A stretch of 64,000 nucleotides of DNA from Corylus avellana (GCF_901000735.1 NC_081545.1:26999513-27063512); one strand, 5' to 3'. Positions 45,229-57,706 are shown, counted from the stretch's first letter. Program-made: numbers and translations. The notes: generated by a model from the letters alone, not told the origin.

Positions 45229-46899
45229 AAGGTTCTTGCTTGACTCTTTTTTCTTGTTCTTTTTATTTTTTCGTGATAAACATGGAGAGCTTCTTAATTT
45301 GTGGTAGCGAAAGTTTGGCAACACATATATCATAATATGGAAATGGGTCCAATATGGAAATGCTATTCAATAGTTGTTTTTTTTTTCTTTTTAAAGAAAA
45401 GAAAAACAAAAAAAAGAAGAACACAAAGGATACTAAAAAACAGACAATTGAGAGAATAAGTAGCATTTTTCATATGAAATACATAATATAATATAATACT
45501 AAAAAAACGAAGGTTAATATAAAAGTTCACACACTTTATTTATTTAGCAATTTGTAGCTGCCATGGATAATAATTAAACTTATAAATTTCAGCCAATAGA
45601 ACCTTCCTATATGTCACTTCTTGTGGGTCAAGACAAAGAGGCCAAAACTTTAGCGCTGAGTTCTTCTTCTTATTAAAATAATGATAATAATAATAATAAT
45701 AACAATAATAATAATAATTATTATTATATTATTAGTGATGACTTATTAAGAACAAAAAAAGAGTGGCACTTAGCGGAGGCTGCTTTTTTTTTTTTTTTTT
45801 GGTTAAAATTTTGTCTGTTTATAGAGGCTGCTATTCTTCATGCATGTTCAAATCTGTGGGTACGACTCTTGATATTTTGTTGTGGAAAATTCTGGTCTCT
45901 GGATAGTAGAGCCATGGAAAATTCTGCGTTCAACTTGTGCATATAAACGAGTGCGGAAAATTTATCATGGGAATTAGGGGATGGCAGAATATTCAATTGC
46001 AGTGTCCCCGTCAAATCGCCGCGCCATCGGTAAGACTTTCGGTAGTTGGAGTAAAAAAAATTATTTTGACTTTATAAAATTTTTATTTCATTGATTAACC
46101 GAACTGAACTAACTTTAACTCTTACTAGGTTTTTGCATCGCTTGTTTTGAACAAAAATATGTTCAATAAACATTTGTTTAGCCCAAAATAAAAACCATAT
46201 GGCCCCAAAAACAATTCATCTTGGCCCATAAAAATAGGCTTGGTCTAATATAAAAAGCTTACAACTAACTGACCGGCGACTTAACTTACTACGTACACCG
46301 AGTTAATTGAAATAGTCTAAATTTATTATTGTCTTTATCAAATTGGTGAATTAACCGATTTTTTCGGTTTAGTAGGAGAAAATTAATGCTTCTACATTCC
46401 CCAATTTAACCTATAGTCAACCCTTCTGGGAACTTTTCTAGAAAGATTCAGCTTATGTAAAAATAACATATAATCTTATGTTAAAATAACAGATGGTTCA
46501 TATTAATTTAACTACTTTTCAACCCAAGGACATTGACGAAGAAAACAAAACGTGGGAACAAACGTATATGCAAAACACACAGCAAACCCGGCCGTTTCAA
46601 ACGAAACACTAAGTTGGACTCTTCTCCGAAGACTTGCTTTGCATAGTCAAATCGGGCAGTCCATTTTGAATCCCAGGAAAGCAGCAACTCAGCAGCCTGC
46701 AGTAGTGACAGAGACTTCATCTACAATTTCATAAAACCATCAATCATAACTCATAAATGCTATATACATTGAGAAACACCACTACGTACAAAACAACAAT
46801 ATATATATATATATATGAGCTAACAAAATATGAACCTTTGTGCTTCAAATTTAAATAAAGATCAAACAATTTTAAATATGGAACAGGCATCTCACCCAT

Positions 46900-47600
46900 A
46901 CAATAAACCTAGTGTGTTCTTGCAAGTGGATCTAGTTCTTAGAGTTGGTAAAATTTGGTTTATATCCGTGTGCATCTAAACGGGCTGTTATAGCGCCTAA
47001 ATGGGAGAGCCACCGAGAGTACCAGAAATCAAGCATGTATAAACTGCCTTAATGGTATCCAAACGAGAGCCACTGAGAACACCAATGTTTGGTCATGTCC
47101 TGATAGTGCGTTTGTATGTTTGGACAGGCAAGGTAACAGGTTCACAAACCCTAGACGCATCCGAACGAGGTGGCTAGGCAGTTCGGATACACCACCTTAT
47201 AACCTGCGATTTCTACTGCTACCTATTTAAGTCTCTTTGTTGAGACTTTACAATTATGCTTTTCTAAGAGTCAAATACTGAGAGAAAACATCAGAGAGAG
47301 TAGTAAGGTTTTCTATCGAGGTTTTAGAAATTGAACACTTTAAACAACACTCTTGTTTTGTAATCCTCTTGTAATGTTCTCCAAATAATGAAATTCGCTT
47401 CAACTTTGTGGACGTCGCCGTTAGCAGTGAACCACATAAATTATGTATTCATGCGTGATTACCTAATCTTATTATTCCACATTCTTCGTTCTTTTCGTAT
47501 CTCACGGGTCTTGGCAGGATACAGTGATTTTATCCCCAACACTGTTATGCATGGAAAATCCACAGCTTTCAAGCTCTAAGGGAACTAAGAAACTTTAGGA
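46900..47600 (+). mobile_element. LTR-like fragment, probably Copia type
   Basis: The 3' portion has the look of an LTR R/U5 region. There is a GAGAGAAAACATCAGAGAGAG leader, a TTTTGTAATCCTCTTGTAAT polyadenylation-like tract, and the GTGGACGTCGCC ... GTGAACCACATAAATTATG segment often seen near the ends of plant Copia LTRs. I do not see a polymerase domain, primer-binding site or clean ends. Confidence 0.35.
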
Positions 47601-48025
47601 GCCCAAAAATATATAGAGAAGATTTTCGGTCAATATTGTGATTTGTGTCAAGAAGACTAGAGAAATTCTCTTTTGCAAAAGAAGTTATCTTGAGTTTCGA
47701 CGATAGTTATTTTGGTGTATAATGGGACTTTGTTTGTTTAGTCACCGCTAATTTCTACAATTTTTTTTTTCAATAATTTTTTTTTATAGTAGAATTTCTT
47801 TCAAGTCGTCTTCAATCGTAGATGTAAGCTTGCTAAGCCAAATCATGTAAGTCTTAATGTCTTTGTGTAATTGTGCCTATTTTATAATGTTATTTCCTAC
47901 GGCATCTTTCCGGTCCTAAATATAAATTTGTCACGACAACTTGACCAAATAAATCAAGCCCTGTTCACTGATGTAACTATTTTTCATGTCAACATTTATG
48001 TGATATCAAGACCTTTAATTTGATA

Positions 48026-48122
48026 CCATCAAGGGTGGTGGTTCAATGGCCTAAGGAAGTTCCTATGTGGTCAGGGCATGTAGTAAGATGTAGGTTCGAA
48101 TCTTTGCAATGGAGAATCCCCA
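48026..48122 (+). mobile_element. tRNA-derived SINE at the duplication junction
   Basis: AAGGGTGGTGGTTCAATGG (A-box-like) and TAGGTTCGAATC (B box) are spaced as in tRNA-derived SINEs, followed by GCAATGGAGAATCCCC. Related antisense copies occur at about 35190 and 57608. Immediately to its right the copied SCYL2 intron 8 begins (about 48123). Confidence 0.6.
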
Positions 48123-50499
48123 CATGATGCAAAGGACAATTTATATATTCTTGATTCTCTTGATTATTTGTTGTTTTCTATTATCGTGGCGAAATCATGT
48201 ATGCTGTGCATTTGCGAGGAGGGAAATAACAACTAGGCCTTCAGTATAGTTGTTGCCTAGTGATTGACAAGGAGCTTATAAATCATATGCATATTTATAA
48301 GTTTTGCACTGGGAGGGTGGGATTGAGATAACAATAAACTAATTAAATTAAAGTTCTTTCTTTGGCCCAATTATCGATTAGAAGATTTGCTTGTCCAATT
48401 CACTTTGAATGGACGAATTGTGATATGTAGAGTGTGTTGAGTATATATGTGTGAGTGTAAAAATGTTGAGTTCCAGATTTAAAAATATCATAAGTGTGAA
48501 TAGTTAATATAGCATAGTTAGGCCAATATTCATAGGCTTAAGCTTTTGGGTTAAATGACATCCTAACATGTCATATAATAGTTTACTAGAAAACTTCGAA
48601 AGTATTCTTTAATAATTGGTATTATAGCCAAGGGTGGTGTGCGGTGTGGTGGATGATAGTAGTCCCTTTTGCAAGCGGGGATGGTGCGCATGGCACGGTC
48701 GAGGGTCCATTGAATAAGGACAAATGTGAATGACATGTGTATCGATGAGAGTCCCTCGAGTAGGGGCAAACGTGCATAGAACACGCAAGCCTACATAGCA
48801 CACAAGTGATCCTGAAGATGACCTATAAGATTAATAAAACTTCCATTTGAGGTGGAGTGTAGAGATGTGATGATGGACTCACACGTTAGAGAGAGATTAT
48901 TGAGCACATACGTGTGAGTGTAAAAATGTGAAGTCCCACATTAGAAAGATGTAACTAGTGAGAGATTTATGAAAAAAAAAAGAAAGATGCAACAAGTGAG
49001 TGGTTTTTTTTTTTTTTTTTTTGGTAACGTACCGAATTTCATTAAAACATAAGAAGGTTACAGGACAGACACATAAAGCTAAACAACTTAAACAATTTAA
49101 CCCTATCCAAACAGACTACAAACTCTTCAAAGAAATGTCCAAACCCATAGTTGAGTGGTTAATATAGCATAGTTGAGTCCAAACCCATTGACTTAAGTTT
49201 TTGGGTTGAGTAATGTCCCAACATGCTATATTATGATCTTGCTAGAAGACTCCCAAAGCTGTTAATCTCCCTCCCAAAAAGAATGTGTATCCAAAGGTGG
49301 GGGTTGACTTGTAGTTTTGTGCTTATCAGCGAAACCATTTTATTCATTTTGTTTCCAGAGTTGTAATTATGCACAGTAAGACTAAGGACTAATATCACGG
49401 TTTTACTACTCATCATGATTTATTACAAAAATGAATACGGATCTGCATATGATACTGAATCTCTTTTATGTTTTATCTATCTAGATAATGAATTGATATT
49501 TTATTTGAAAAATGTATTCATGTCCTAAAATAATTTGTAGGATAAAAATGATTTTGAGCTATCAACACTACCAGCTCTTGTTCCTGTACTGAGCACTGCT
49601 GCAGGCGAGACACTATTGCTGATTGTGAAGCATGCAGACCTTATAATCAACAAGGTAACTATCAATATGAGGCATTCAACTCAAATACTTTTATTAAATA
49701 ACAGGATCTTATTTGCATGAAAATGTCTGTAACTGCTTAAGATGAGCTGCTATGAACAAAATTTTTAATACATGTTTTATTCTTTCAATAATCCATATTT
49801 ATAGCAATGGAATCATATTATTCCAACGCTGAGATGACTAAGGGCCATGAGTTCATAACGTAAATTTTCTCAAGGGTGTCTTGATAACATGAGGCTCAAA
49901 TGGAAGGTATTAAATTGTCTAGGAGGAGCACCTAGATGACTTTAAAAGTTCAAATGTAGTCATTTACTACTTTGGCACAATTGTTCTTGCTGTCACAGTT
50001 GGTTACAAGATTCTACTTGTTCTAGTTGAGACAACTTCTCTCTGGAATGAAGCCACTGCCTCTTTCTTTCTTTTTTTAAAAGTTTTTTTTTTTCCCTTTT
50101 ATGAATGTCCTACTATCTTGAACTTAATGCAATTAAAATACTTTCTTTTCGTGATTATTGTAGACTAGTCAGGAGCACTTAACATTACATGTCCTGCCTA
50201 TGATTGTTCGGGCTTATGATGATAACAATGCTCGAATCCAAGAAGAAGTTTTGAAAAAATATGTACCCCTTGCTAAGCAAACTGGATCCACAGGTAACTG
50301 CCGCTTATTATTCTTAGAGTAGTTTTTTCATTCTTAATTAGAGTTATTTTGATGACATTACATGTGTTTGCAAATCTGTACCTCAGATGCTTTAAATATC
50401 TGAACTTCTGAAATGATGATAAATACTATCATCCATTATTCTGAGGTGCTTCATCGAGGATAAAAAAACTGTTGAACATAATTTCCTTAAGTCCTTGTA
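48123..50499 (+). pseudogene. SCYL2 fragment (intron 8 part, exons 9-10, intron 10 part), copy B
   Basis: A collinear copy of 19157-21401. Exon 9 (about 49543-49656) is identical to the parent. Exon 10 (about 50164-50293) has five substitutions and an extra A in the codon run CAA-CTG-GAT, which shifts the frame. No promoter, upstream exons or downstream exons are present, and homology ends abruptly at AGTCCTTGTAA (about 50499). It is a dead fragment left by the tandem duplication and a later deletion, and it carries its own copy of the intronic TRIM. Confidence 0.92.
49006..49151 (-). mobile_element. LINE/SINE 3'-end insertion unique to copy B
   Basis: A T-run at 49006-49022 followed by GGTAACGTACCGAATTTC gives a 146-bp insertion flanked by the 9-bp repeat TGAGTGGTT (48997-49005 and 49152-49160). 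Copy A lacks it, so it inserted after the duplication. The poly(A) tail is on the minus strand. Confidence 0.75.
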
Positions 50500-51151
50500 A
50501 TGGATGGCTTCTTTCTTTGATTTTCCAAATTCGGTGAAAATCAATGGCTTCTTCAAGATGCTCCTCGAGTTTGTCAAGTGACTTGTCACCCACTTTTGCA
50601 GGAATGTCATTCGCGAGTAATTGCTCTGTCCTAGAAGCTTGTACGTTATCGAAATTTTTAAAATATAAAGAGCATTCATATTTGGCTCAATAGATTTATT
50701 CTCTATTTTAATTACACCCAGCTCAACAAAAACAAAATCAAGATTTGGTGAGCACGGTTCACACTCACCAAATATTTCAGCAATTTGGTGAGCCGGATGC
50801 AAATAGCATTTTAGATCCATTTTAGCATTGTGGCTAGACAAAATTTAGGTTATTTTGGCTAGTCGGATGAGAGTGCTAGTGAATATTTCTGAAAATTTTG
50901 AGCTTACCAGACATCAGGATATGCATGTATGGTTGCAAAGTCAATCTCTTTTATCATATGATGGGTTATAAAATCTGTTCCAACTTGGAAACCTTGAGGA
51001 TTGTATTGCTTTCGATCCTGAATTGAGTCTCCATAGAAACCTTCCATGCCAACTCCCAATAAGTGTATGTTGTCAATGGATTTAACATGGGGAACCATCT
51101 CTTGAACCCATTCCTGTTTGAATAAATACAATAACTTTACAAGTGCATCTA

Positions 51152-51156
<5 letters not shown>

Positions 51157-51196
<40 letters not shown>
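51157..51196. repeat. (TA)n microsatellite in mannanase copy B intron
   Basis: A TA tract about 40 bp long; the counterpart in copy A near 28840-28858 is only about half as long. Confidence 0.85.
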
Positions 51197-51200
<4 letters not shown>

Positions 51201-52044
51201 TGTCAAGTTAGGGCTCTAATGGCTCACGTTTATGGTCTTGCCAGAGAGATCAACTTTGCAGCGTGGTTCATTCATTAGTTCCCAAGCCATAATCATCGGA
51301 TCATCTTTATATGCAATTCTAGTGATTGTGTTCATCCTATTTAGCACTTTCTGTGACAAAACCATAGATATAACAGACAAAAAGAAGGGAAAAACAAAAA
51401 AGAGGCAACGTGTTAGTGTTAGAATATAATTTAAATGATTAACTCTACAATTTTTTGTTAGCTTAAACTTTTAAAACAACTTGTGATTTAATATGGCATC
51501 AGAGACAGATGTTATGAGTGCAAACCCTAACTTTATAATTTATCCTCTATTTCAACTAAAAATTTTACTTATTGAGCCTTACTTGCTGAGTGGAAATTTG
51601 AGCTCACACATGAGGAAATGTATTAGAATATAATTTAAACGATTAAGTCTACAATTTTCTATAAGCTAATAAAGCTTTTGAGACAAGTTGCGGTTTAACG
51701 GTTTAGCATTTATTTCTATGTAAATGATATCCGAAGAAAGCAGCTCTCCTATAATATTTACCTTCACATGGTTCTTGTAGTGCCCTTTCACGACTGCATT
51801 TGTGTAAAAATCGTCATCACCATTGACTGCCACGCCAGCACTTCTAGCCCATTTCACGTACTGAGGTCTTCCTCCATAGTCTTGGTAATTGTTACTCAAA
51901 GCCAAAATTAAACGAACTCCATACTTTCTTGCCTCCGAGATCACAAAATCAAGTCCCTGAGAATCGCTAAAAGTAATAATAAGAATTTCAAAGAAGCTAC
52001 AAATCAATGCATTATGCATGCAAATGATCAAGTAGAGAGGCAAG

Positions 52045-52481
52045 AACCACCGAAGCCAATGGTCTAGTGCCACTTATCTCACTCCCAAGTGGTTTGGGAT
52101 TCAAATCCCGCAATGAAAACGCTTGGAATTAGGCCTGAGCAAATTCACCTCTTACTGACTTTTGACGCCTACCGACTGATAGTCGACCGACTTCTTCCGA
52201 CACCGATTAACCAATGAGCGGTAGGCGAAACATTTTTTTTAATTTTTTTTTCTTTCGACAAATTCAGTTCGGTAGGCGAAATAAAATTTGTTAACCAAAC
52301 CGATTTTACCGATTGACTTCGTCGATAATTTTCAATTTTTTCACATACCGACTTTACCGAATTGACTGCCTATGAGTGTTGGGACAAAAATTTGGAGGAA
52401 TAAGTCTGTGAAATTACCGACTTTACCAACATTTTGATGAAACAAAAATTTTTCTATCGACATCGACCGACGCCCAGCATG
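52045..52481. mobile_element. SINE-like piece and hAT-like MITE, copy B
   Basis: A tRNA-like segment (A-box-like CCAATGGTCTAGTG, B-box-like GGGATTCAAATCCCGC, about 52045-52115) precedes the MITE 52131-52481. The MITE is flanked by GCTTGGAATT at 52121-52130 and 52482-52491, exactly as in copy A. Confidence 0.55.
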
Positions 52482-53461
52482 GCTTGGAATTATTCCCATT
52501 TCACCGGCTAAGTGTCCACTAGTGCTTTGAGTAAAGTTGAGTATGGTTGAAACCGACTTGAGGGAGCATTTGCAATCTCCCTTTTTAAATCCTTTCTGTT
52601 ATTGGTTCTTAGCGAGTAGGTACTAATATATATATTCATGCTCAGGTAGGAAGCCACTCTTGTCGCCCCAGCCTATCCTATCCTTTTGGATAGAATTCTC
52701 CTCCAAACTGAGTTGGGGGAACTTCTTCCATCCCAATCTATAAAAATGACATGTGTCCTTTTTGTTTGTTTGTTTTTTTTTTTTTTTTTTTTAGACTTGT
52801 CCGCACAAGAGGGGAGAGAGGGATTTGAAATAGTGTCCTTTTTGTTATGAATATGTAAAATGCACGAGTTTTAGAAAGATTAATTTCAACTTTGTCCCTG
52901 CTCTTAGAAAAATATGTACATTTCATATGTTCAAAGGACACATGTCATTTTTATAGATTGAGTTGGAAGAAATTCTTTCAATTCAGTTTGGAAGAAAATT
53001 CTGTCATATTATTTTTGAATAGAAAAAAAGAAAGAAGAAAGTAGAGAGAAGTGATATAACCTGAAAGACGTGCTCATCATAAATGCCCGGAGATATTTGG
53101 AGAGCTTAATTGGTAACCTCCGTCGCTAAATGCCCATGTCCGGCAGACGGTGAGCCCAGCAGTGGAAGCCTCGCGAAGCACACTCGATATTTTGTACCTT
53201 TGGCTTGGCTCTGAAGCAACAACCATCACCCAATACGAGTTAAAGCCATTGAAGAGGAATGGAGATCCATTTAGTGCAAAATGGGCGTCTCTTGCTTGAA
53301 TGAATCCGGAAACTGCGCCTGCAGGGACGCCAGCTTCACAAACAACGGCCATAAGGAGGATAATTAACACCCCACAAATGTACTTCATTTTCCCATTAAT
53401 GCATGCCATTATTTTGTACATGTTTTGATGCTTTTCCTTCATAATTTCTGTTGGTTTCTTC

Positions 53462-53473
53462 GTATATATATAG

Positions 53474-53505
<32 letters not shown>
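53462..53505 (-). promoter_or_regulatory. TATA box and (GA)n tract of mannanase copy B
   Basis: Same layout as copy A: TATATATA followed upstream by a (GA/CT)n tract, slightly shorter here. Confidence 0.45.
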
Positions 53506-55928
53506 ACAGGAATTGGTGAAGATATTATGAGATGTAACCGAAATTTCTGACTATAAGCGTTAAAAAATTGGCTGAATGGTTGCAATTAATTTGTTGTGAG
53601 GTAGTTTTTGATGATATACATGGACCCTCACAATTTGGTACTAGGAATGCTAGTATGTTACGGTTCTTTGTAGTGTTTTCTTAGTGTTTTTTTGATCTAA
53701 AGTGAATAATATTGTTTTCTATTTTTTTAACAAAATAATATTTAGATAAGATCAAAAGAACACTAAGAGAATATTAAGAGGAATGGTAGTATTTTTCATT
53801 TGGTAGATATGGTGTTAGAATAAATTCCATATTAACTCTGACTTAGTTTGCTTCTAAGTCTATCATCAATTTCCTACCCTATCTAACATACATTAATTCT
53901 TTTATAAATACCACATATTCTCTTACATTTTATATATTTTTACATGGGGTTGTGGGAATACCTCCAGTTTCCTCTCCTACAATTAAATGTTTGATTTCTA
54001 TCTGTTTGATACTTGCAAGTTGTTGTTGTAGTTGTACCATGCGTTTTTCATGTGGAGGTGTGGCAGCTCTAACGCAAGATTGGATGAAAGTCCTCCTGTA
54101 ATATACAGACAATGCATGAAATTGGCATGCGCGCACCAATTGAATTTATACATGGAACTCCATATGTGGGTGGAAGTATATACCCTCTTCAAATTACCTC
54201 TTAATTGATAATAATTTTTTAAAAATTTTTAATTGCGACAATATTTTCCTGAACTACCAAAAAATTGACAATATTTCCCCAAAGTCAGCAAAAAGATAAA
54301 AAATGTCCATATTTTTTTTTTCTTCAATAAGACAAAAATATTCTAATAAATTCGAAATTTTTTTTTTTTTCTTTTAATTTACACCATTTTTTTTTAAAAA
54401 AATATTTCTATTTTATTAAGGCATTTTCTTCATTGGAGGAATATATATTAACAATTTTTAATAGTTCAGAGTAGACATTATCTCAATTGAAAATTTGAGA
54501 AATACAATTTGAAAGAGAATATGGCACTTTTCCCTGTATATATTCTATATTTATACGAATTAACCTTATCCTTACACATAAAAGTAACACATTCAATTAT
54601 CACTTTTTTTTTTTTGAAACCGATAGTGGAGATGGACGTCATGCAAGAATAAAAAGCATGGTCTCAGTTAATGATTAATGATAGCTTGGGTGGTGTAAAT
54701 TTGAGAACAAGTAAGCTTGTGAAGAAGCTTAGCTGCAAAACTCTCTCTCATTATTAATTTCCTTTTGTCTTTCTAACTTTACTCCTACCAGAATAATTGA
54801 TCCGATCCCCATTACAAACACTACATAGGTTAGAGTATGAATTTATGATTCAAGATCCACCAATAAAAATACAGTTTTCACAGTACCCATGGCAGAGCCA
54901 CCCCAGGGGTGGTTTTCCAACCACCACTTAATTTCTTTCTTTTAGTTTTTTATTTATTTTTATTTTTTTAATTATATCAATTTAATTCATCTTTCCAAAC
55001 ATATTTTTCCATTTTGTTTTATAAATCATCCAAACATAATTTTCAAATTATTTTTTCCCGGCATTCTCGATTTTAAATAAAGTATAGAATAATATAAAAC
55101 AACATAAAAAATCGTACACCCCAATGTTTAATAGATAACTCAAGAAACCCCTTACAGATTGCATATCCTATTAGCAATATTCGGAAATATATTGGTTAGG
55201 ACATAGTCAAGCTATATCTCTGATTGTTTTTTTTATATGACAGGAAACCCTCCAAGATAAGGTCTTTTCGTATACCCACCCATGAAAAATAAATTATGAA
55301 CTCGTGTAACGCACTCATACCACATGACTTAGTTAAATTAGGGATGTAGTCCCAAAAAATTGCTTGCACTCAAGCAAAATATAAACTTTAAACATGATGG
55401 TTATGCCACCAAAGTCCAAGACCTAAGTTACCTTAATGAAATTTTCAAGGGCTTTGGCACTGACTTTACATAGATGTGTACAAAGTTGAACCCTTGTTGT
55501 GAAAACTCCCTGATGCTTTTCTACAATGCTGCCTATATGACATAAAGTGTGATGATCAACTTTGAAAAAAAAGGGAAACCGGTCAACAAGTATCATTAGA
55601 TAATCGTACGATGCACAAAAGAATGATTATTGCAACATTAAAAAAAAAAACATGTTTCTTAACAGAGAAAACACTCGGCCAAATGCCAAACAGAAGAGAA
55701 CATGCCAAAAAGGACCATTTTAAATGAGAATTAGTCACATGATGGACCAGATTCTTTCAGTGCATCTCAGTATTAAGAACTAAAATGAGTACAATGGATT
55801 CGGCACCAAAATGATTCCAAGTAACAAGTGCATGAAATCATGATCGGTGATGACTAAAACAACAGACTTGCCTTGAGTTATTAAAACATGCACTCCATTT
55901 GACCAAAATGCAAGGTTATGATGCCTAT

Positions 55929-56138
55929 TGTAACGACCCAGTAAAAGTGTTAGTTACATTTGCGTTATTATCCTAAAAAAATTAGTCAATTTGGAGTTTA
56001 TCTAAAATTCATTATAAAACTCAATTTTTTTTTCTTTTAATAACTAAGCAATGTAGGACTTAGCACTTTTAATCTTTATAAACTACTCACTCTATGTAAG
56101 CTACTTCTCATCTTTTAAATATGGGCTCGGGTGTTACA
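55929..56138. mobile_element. 210-bp solo LTR-like element with 5-bp target duplication, copy B
   Basis: Begins TGTAACGACCCAG, ends GGGTGTTACA, and is flanked by the perfect 5-bp repeat CCTAT (55924-55928 and 56139-56143). This is the structure of a solo LTR of a TRIM-sized element. It predates the duplication, since copy A has it at 33522-33729. Confidence 0.7.
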
Positions 56139-57607
56139 CCTATAATCATTATCGATCTTTTCATTAACTGTGGCCTGAATTGCAGCATACTCATGGGACC
56201 GAAAAGGCTATGGGTCTAAGAGCCCGATCAAATCCTAAGAGGCCCAAAAAGGCTCAAGGGCCCATACCACAAAATATAAGATTTTCTCCCCTCTCACAGA
56301 TTATTCATCACCAATTATTCATGAAGTGATCATTCTTTGAGATCATCTAGGCCACTAAAATATATTCAGGGACAACGAATGCAACATGTTGAATCCAGCC
56401 ATCGAAAAGGCCAAAGTGGCATGAATGGCCTTATTACAAGCATATCAAATAGGTCTAGAAAAAAGGAGGCATTAAAATTCATCCGATCAAGGATGGAACT
56501 ACCTTAAAGGGCGGTAGGCTCTCACTAATTTTTAAATATTTTTTATTAAGTTAAATATATGTACATTTTTTGTTTAAAAATTAGGTTTGGTCTTACCAAA
56601 AATGGGCTTATCCCCTCATTGGCCCTTAAAATGAGAATTTGAATTCTTTCCGATTCATTTAAACTAGACAAAAAATATGTAAAATGACAATTTTATTCCT
56701 ATTTTAAAACTAAATGGATCCCCTCCAGTTAAAATGAACCGAAGAGAATTCTTGTCTTGAAATGAGAAATCCTAATTATGTCCGGATCCAATCCATTTAA
56801 TACCAAAGTTAGCAAGTAGAATCAAAGCTCACACAATGATCGAAGATTTACATAAACTTGTATCCTATTTTGAAGCACCTAATACCTTACTCATAGCTAG
56901 CTGTTCGTTCAACCTTATACCCTATTTCTTTCTTTCTTTCCTTCTTTCCTTCCTTTTTTTCTGTTTTTCTTTTGTTTATTTTATCTTTTAAATTAATACC
57001 ATATTGAATAATCGTGTGAAATAGCTAGAGAGTGAAGCCAAAGAGAGTAATTAAAGTTGCACACGTCATGCATGCGTCACTACTAGAACAACTTTTAGCA
57101 ATTTATTTACAAATTACGTACCATGTTGTGGATCTGTGCATTTTTAACTTCATTCTCAAATATTCCATATATATATACATATATATATATATATGTGTGT
57201 GTGTGTGAAAATCCTACGTGTTTGGTGATCTAATTTAGCCAACTTCGATTTTCGAGTGAATGCTATTTTGTTTTACCCAACCTTCAATGTCCAAGTTTTT
57301 TTTTGGTGAGTACAAAAAATATTCACTAATTATATCATATCAATTTTCTGTTTTAAGTGTTTTAATTTAGGGCTTATCTTCTTCATATTTTTTTAAATCA
57401 AAAGGGTAGGAGTTGGCGACCGATAATGGTTATTTTATCTGGACATGACCATAGTAGTATATGCCTGTCAGAAACCACTTAAGAAGGCAAGACATAAATA
57501 GCAGGAGCCGTAGGCACTCCCTCAAGACCAATTGAGTTATAGCTAGCCTGACTCAACCTCATAAAGACATCAATGATTCCTAATACGGCTAATACTAATC
57601 ATATTTG

Positions 57608-57706
57608 TGTGAGTGATTCTCCATTGAGGAGAATCGAACCCACACTTTAATACGTGCCTAACCTTATGAGAATTTCCTTAAAATCACTAAACCACCACCG
57701 ACTTAT
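57608..57706 (-). mobile_element. tRNA-derived SINE, antisense, copy B
   Basis: Counterpart of the copy-A SINE at about 35190-35292; the minus strand shows GGTGGTGGTTTAG and GTGGGTTCGATTCTC, the B box being closer to consensus than in copy A. Confidence 0.55.

Larger units (their letters stand above)
44102..48025. other. Intergenic region with CACTA end and LTR-like sequence
   Basis: No gene supported. It contains the CACTA-type terminus (44705-45228), an (AAT)n tract (about 45678-45722), a degenerate ACCGA-rich MITE relic (about 46020-46390), a TA repeat near 46799-46816 and an LTR-like piece (about 46900-47600). This is the right-hand end of copy A of the tandem duplication. Confidence 0.5.
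19157..48122. repeat. Copy A of a ~29-kb head-to-tail tandem segmental duplication
   Basis: The block from SCYL2 intron 8 to the SINE at 48026-48122 is followed directly by a second copy that starts again with SCYL2 intron 8 (48123). Gene order and strand are the same in both: SCYL2 part (+), mannanase (-), LRR relic (+), Neprosin (-). The right part of copy A (P450, CACTA end, LTR-like piece) has no visible counterpart because copy B leaves the window first. Confidence 0.8.
50510..53442 (-). pseudogene. Mannan endo-1,4-beta-mannosidase, broken and truncated copy B
   Basis: Exons in transcription order, by alignment with 27918-31023: 53442..53061, 51956..51762, 51350..51228, 51113..50908, and a truncated exon 5 from about 50638 to 50510. 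Exon 1 carries four extra bases after the Gly-Gly-Tyr codons (near residue 110), which shifts the frame and ends translation after about 121 residues. The exon-5 acceptor has changed from CAG to CAA (near 50639). The last ~90 codons are missing, because homology passes directly into the copied SCYL2 intron 10 at about 50500. The catalytic Asn-Glu-Pro and Thr-Glu-Phe-Gly codons are still readable in exons 3 and 5, so the copy was once functional. Confidence 0.93.

Noticed and set aside
21060..50300. Independent SCYL2 retrocopy at 48-50 kb
   Set aside because: The copy keeps introns 8, 9 and 10 and the intronic TRIM, so it is a DNA-level duplication, not a retrocopy.
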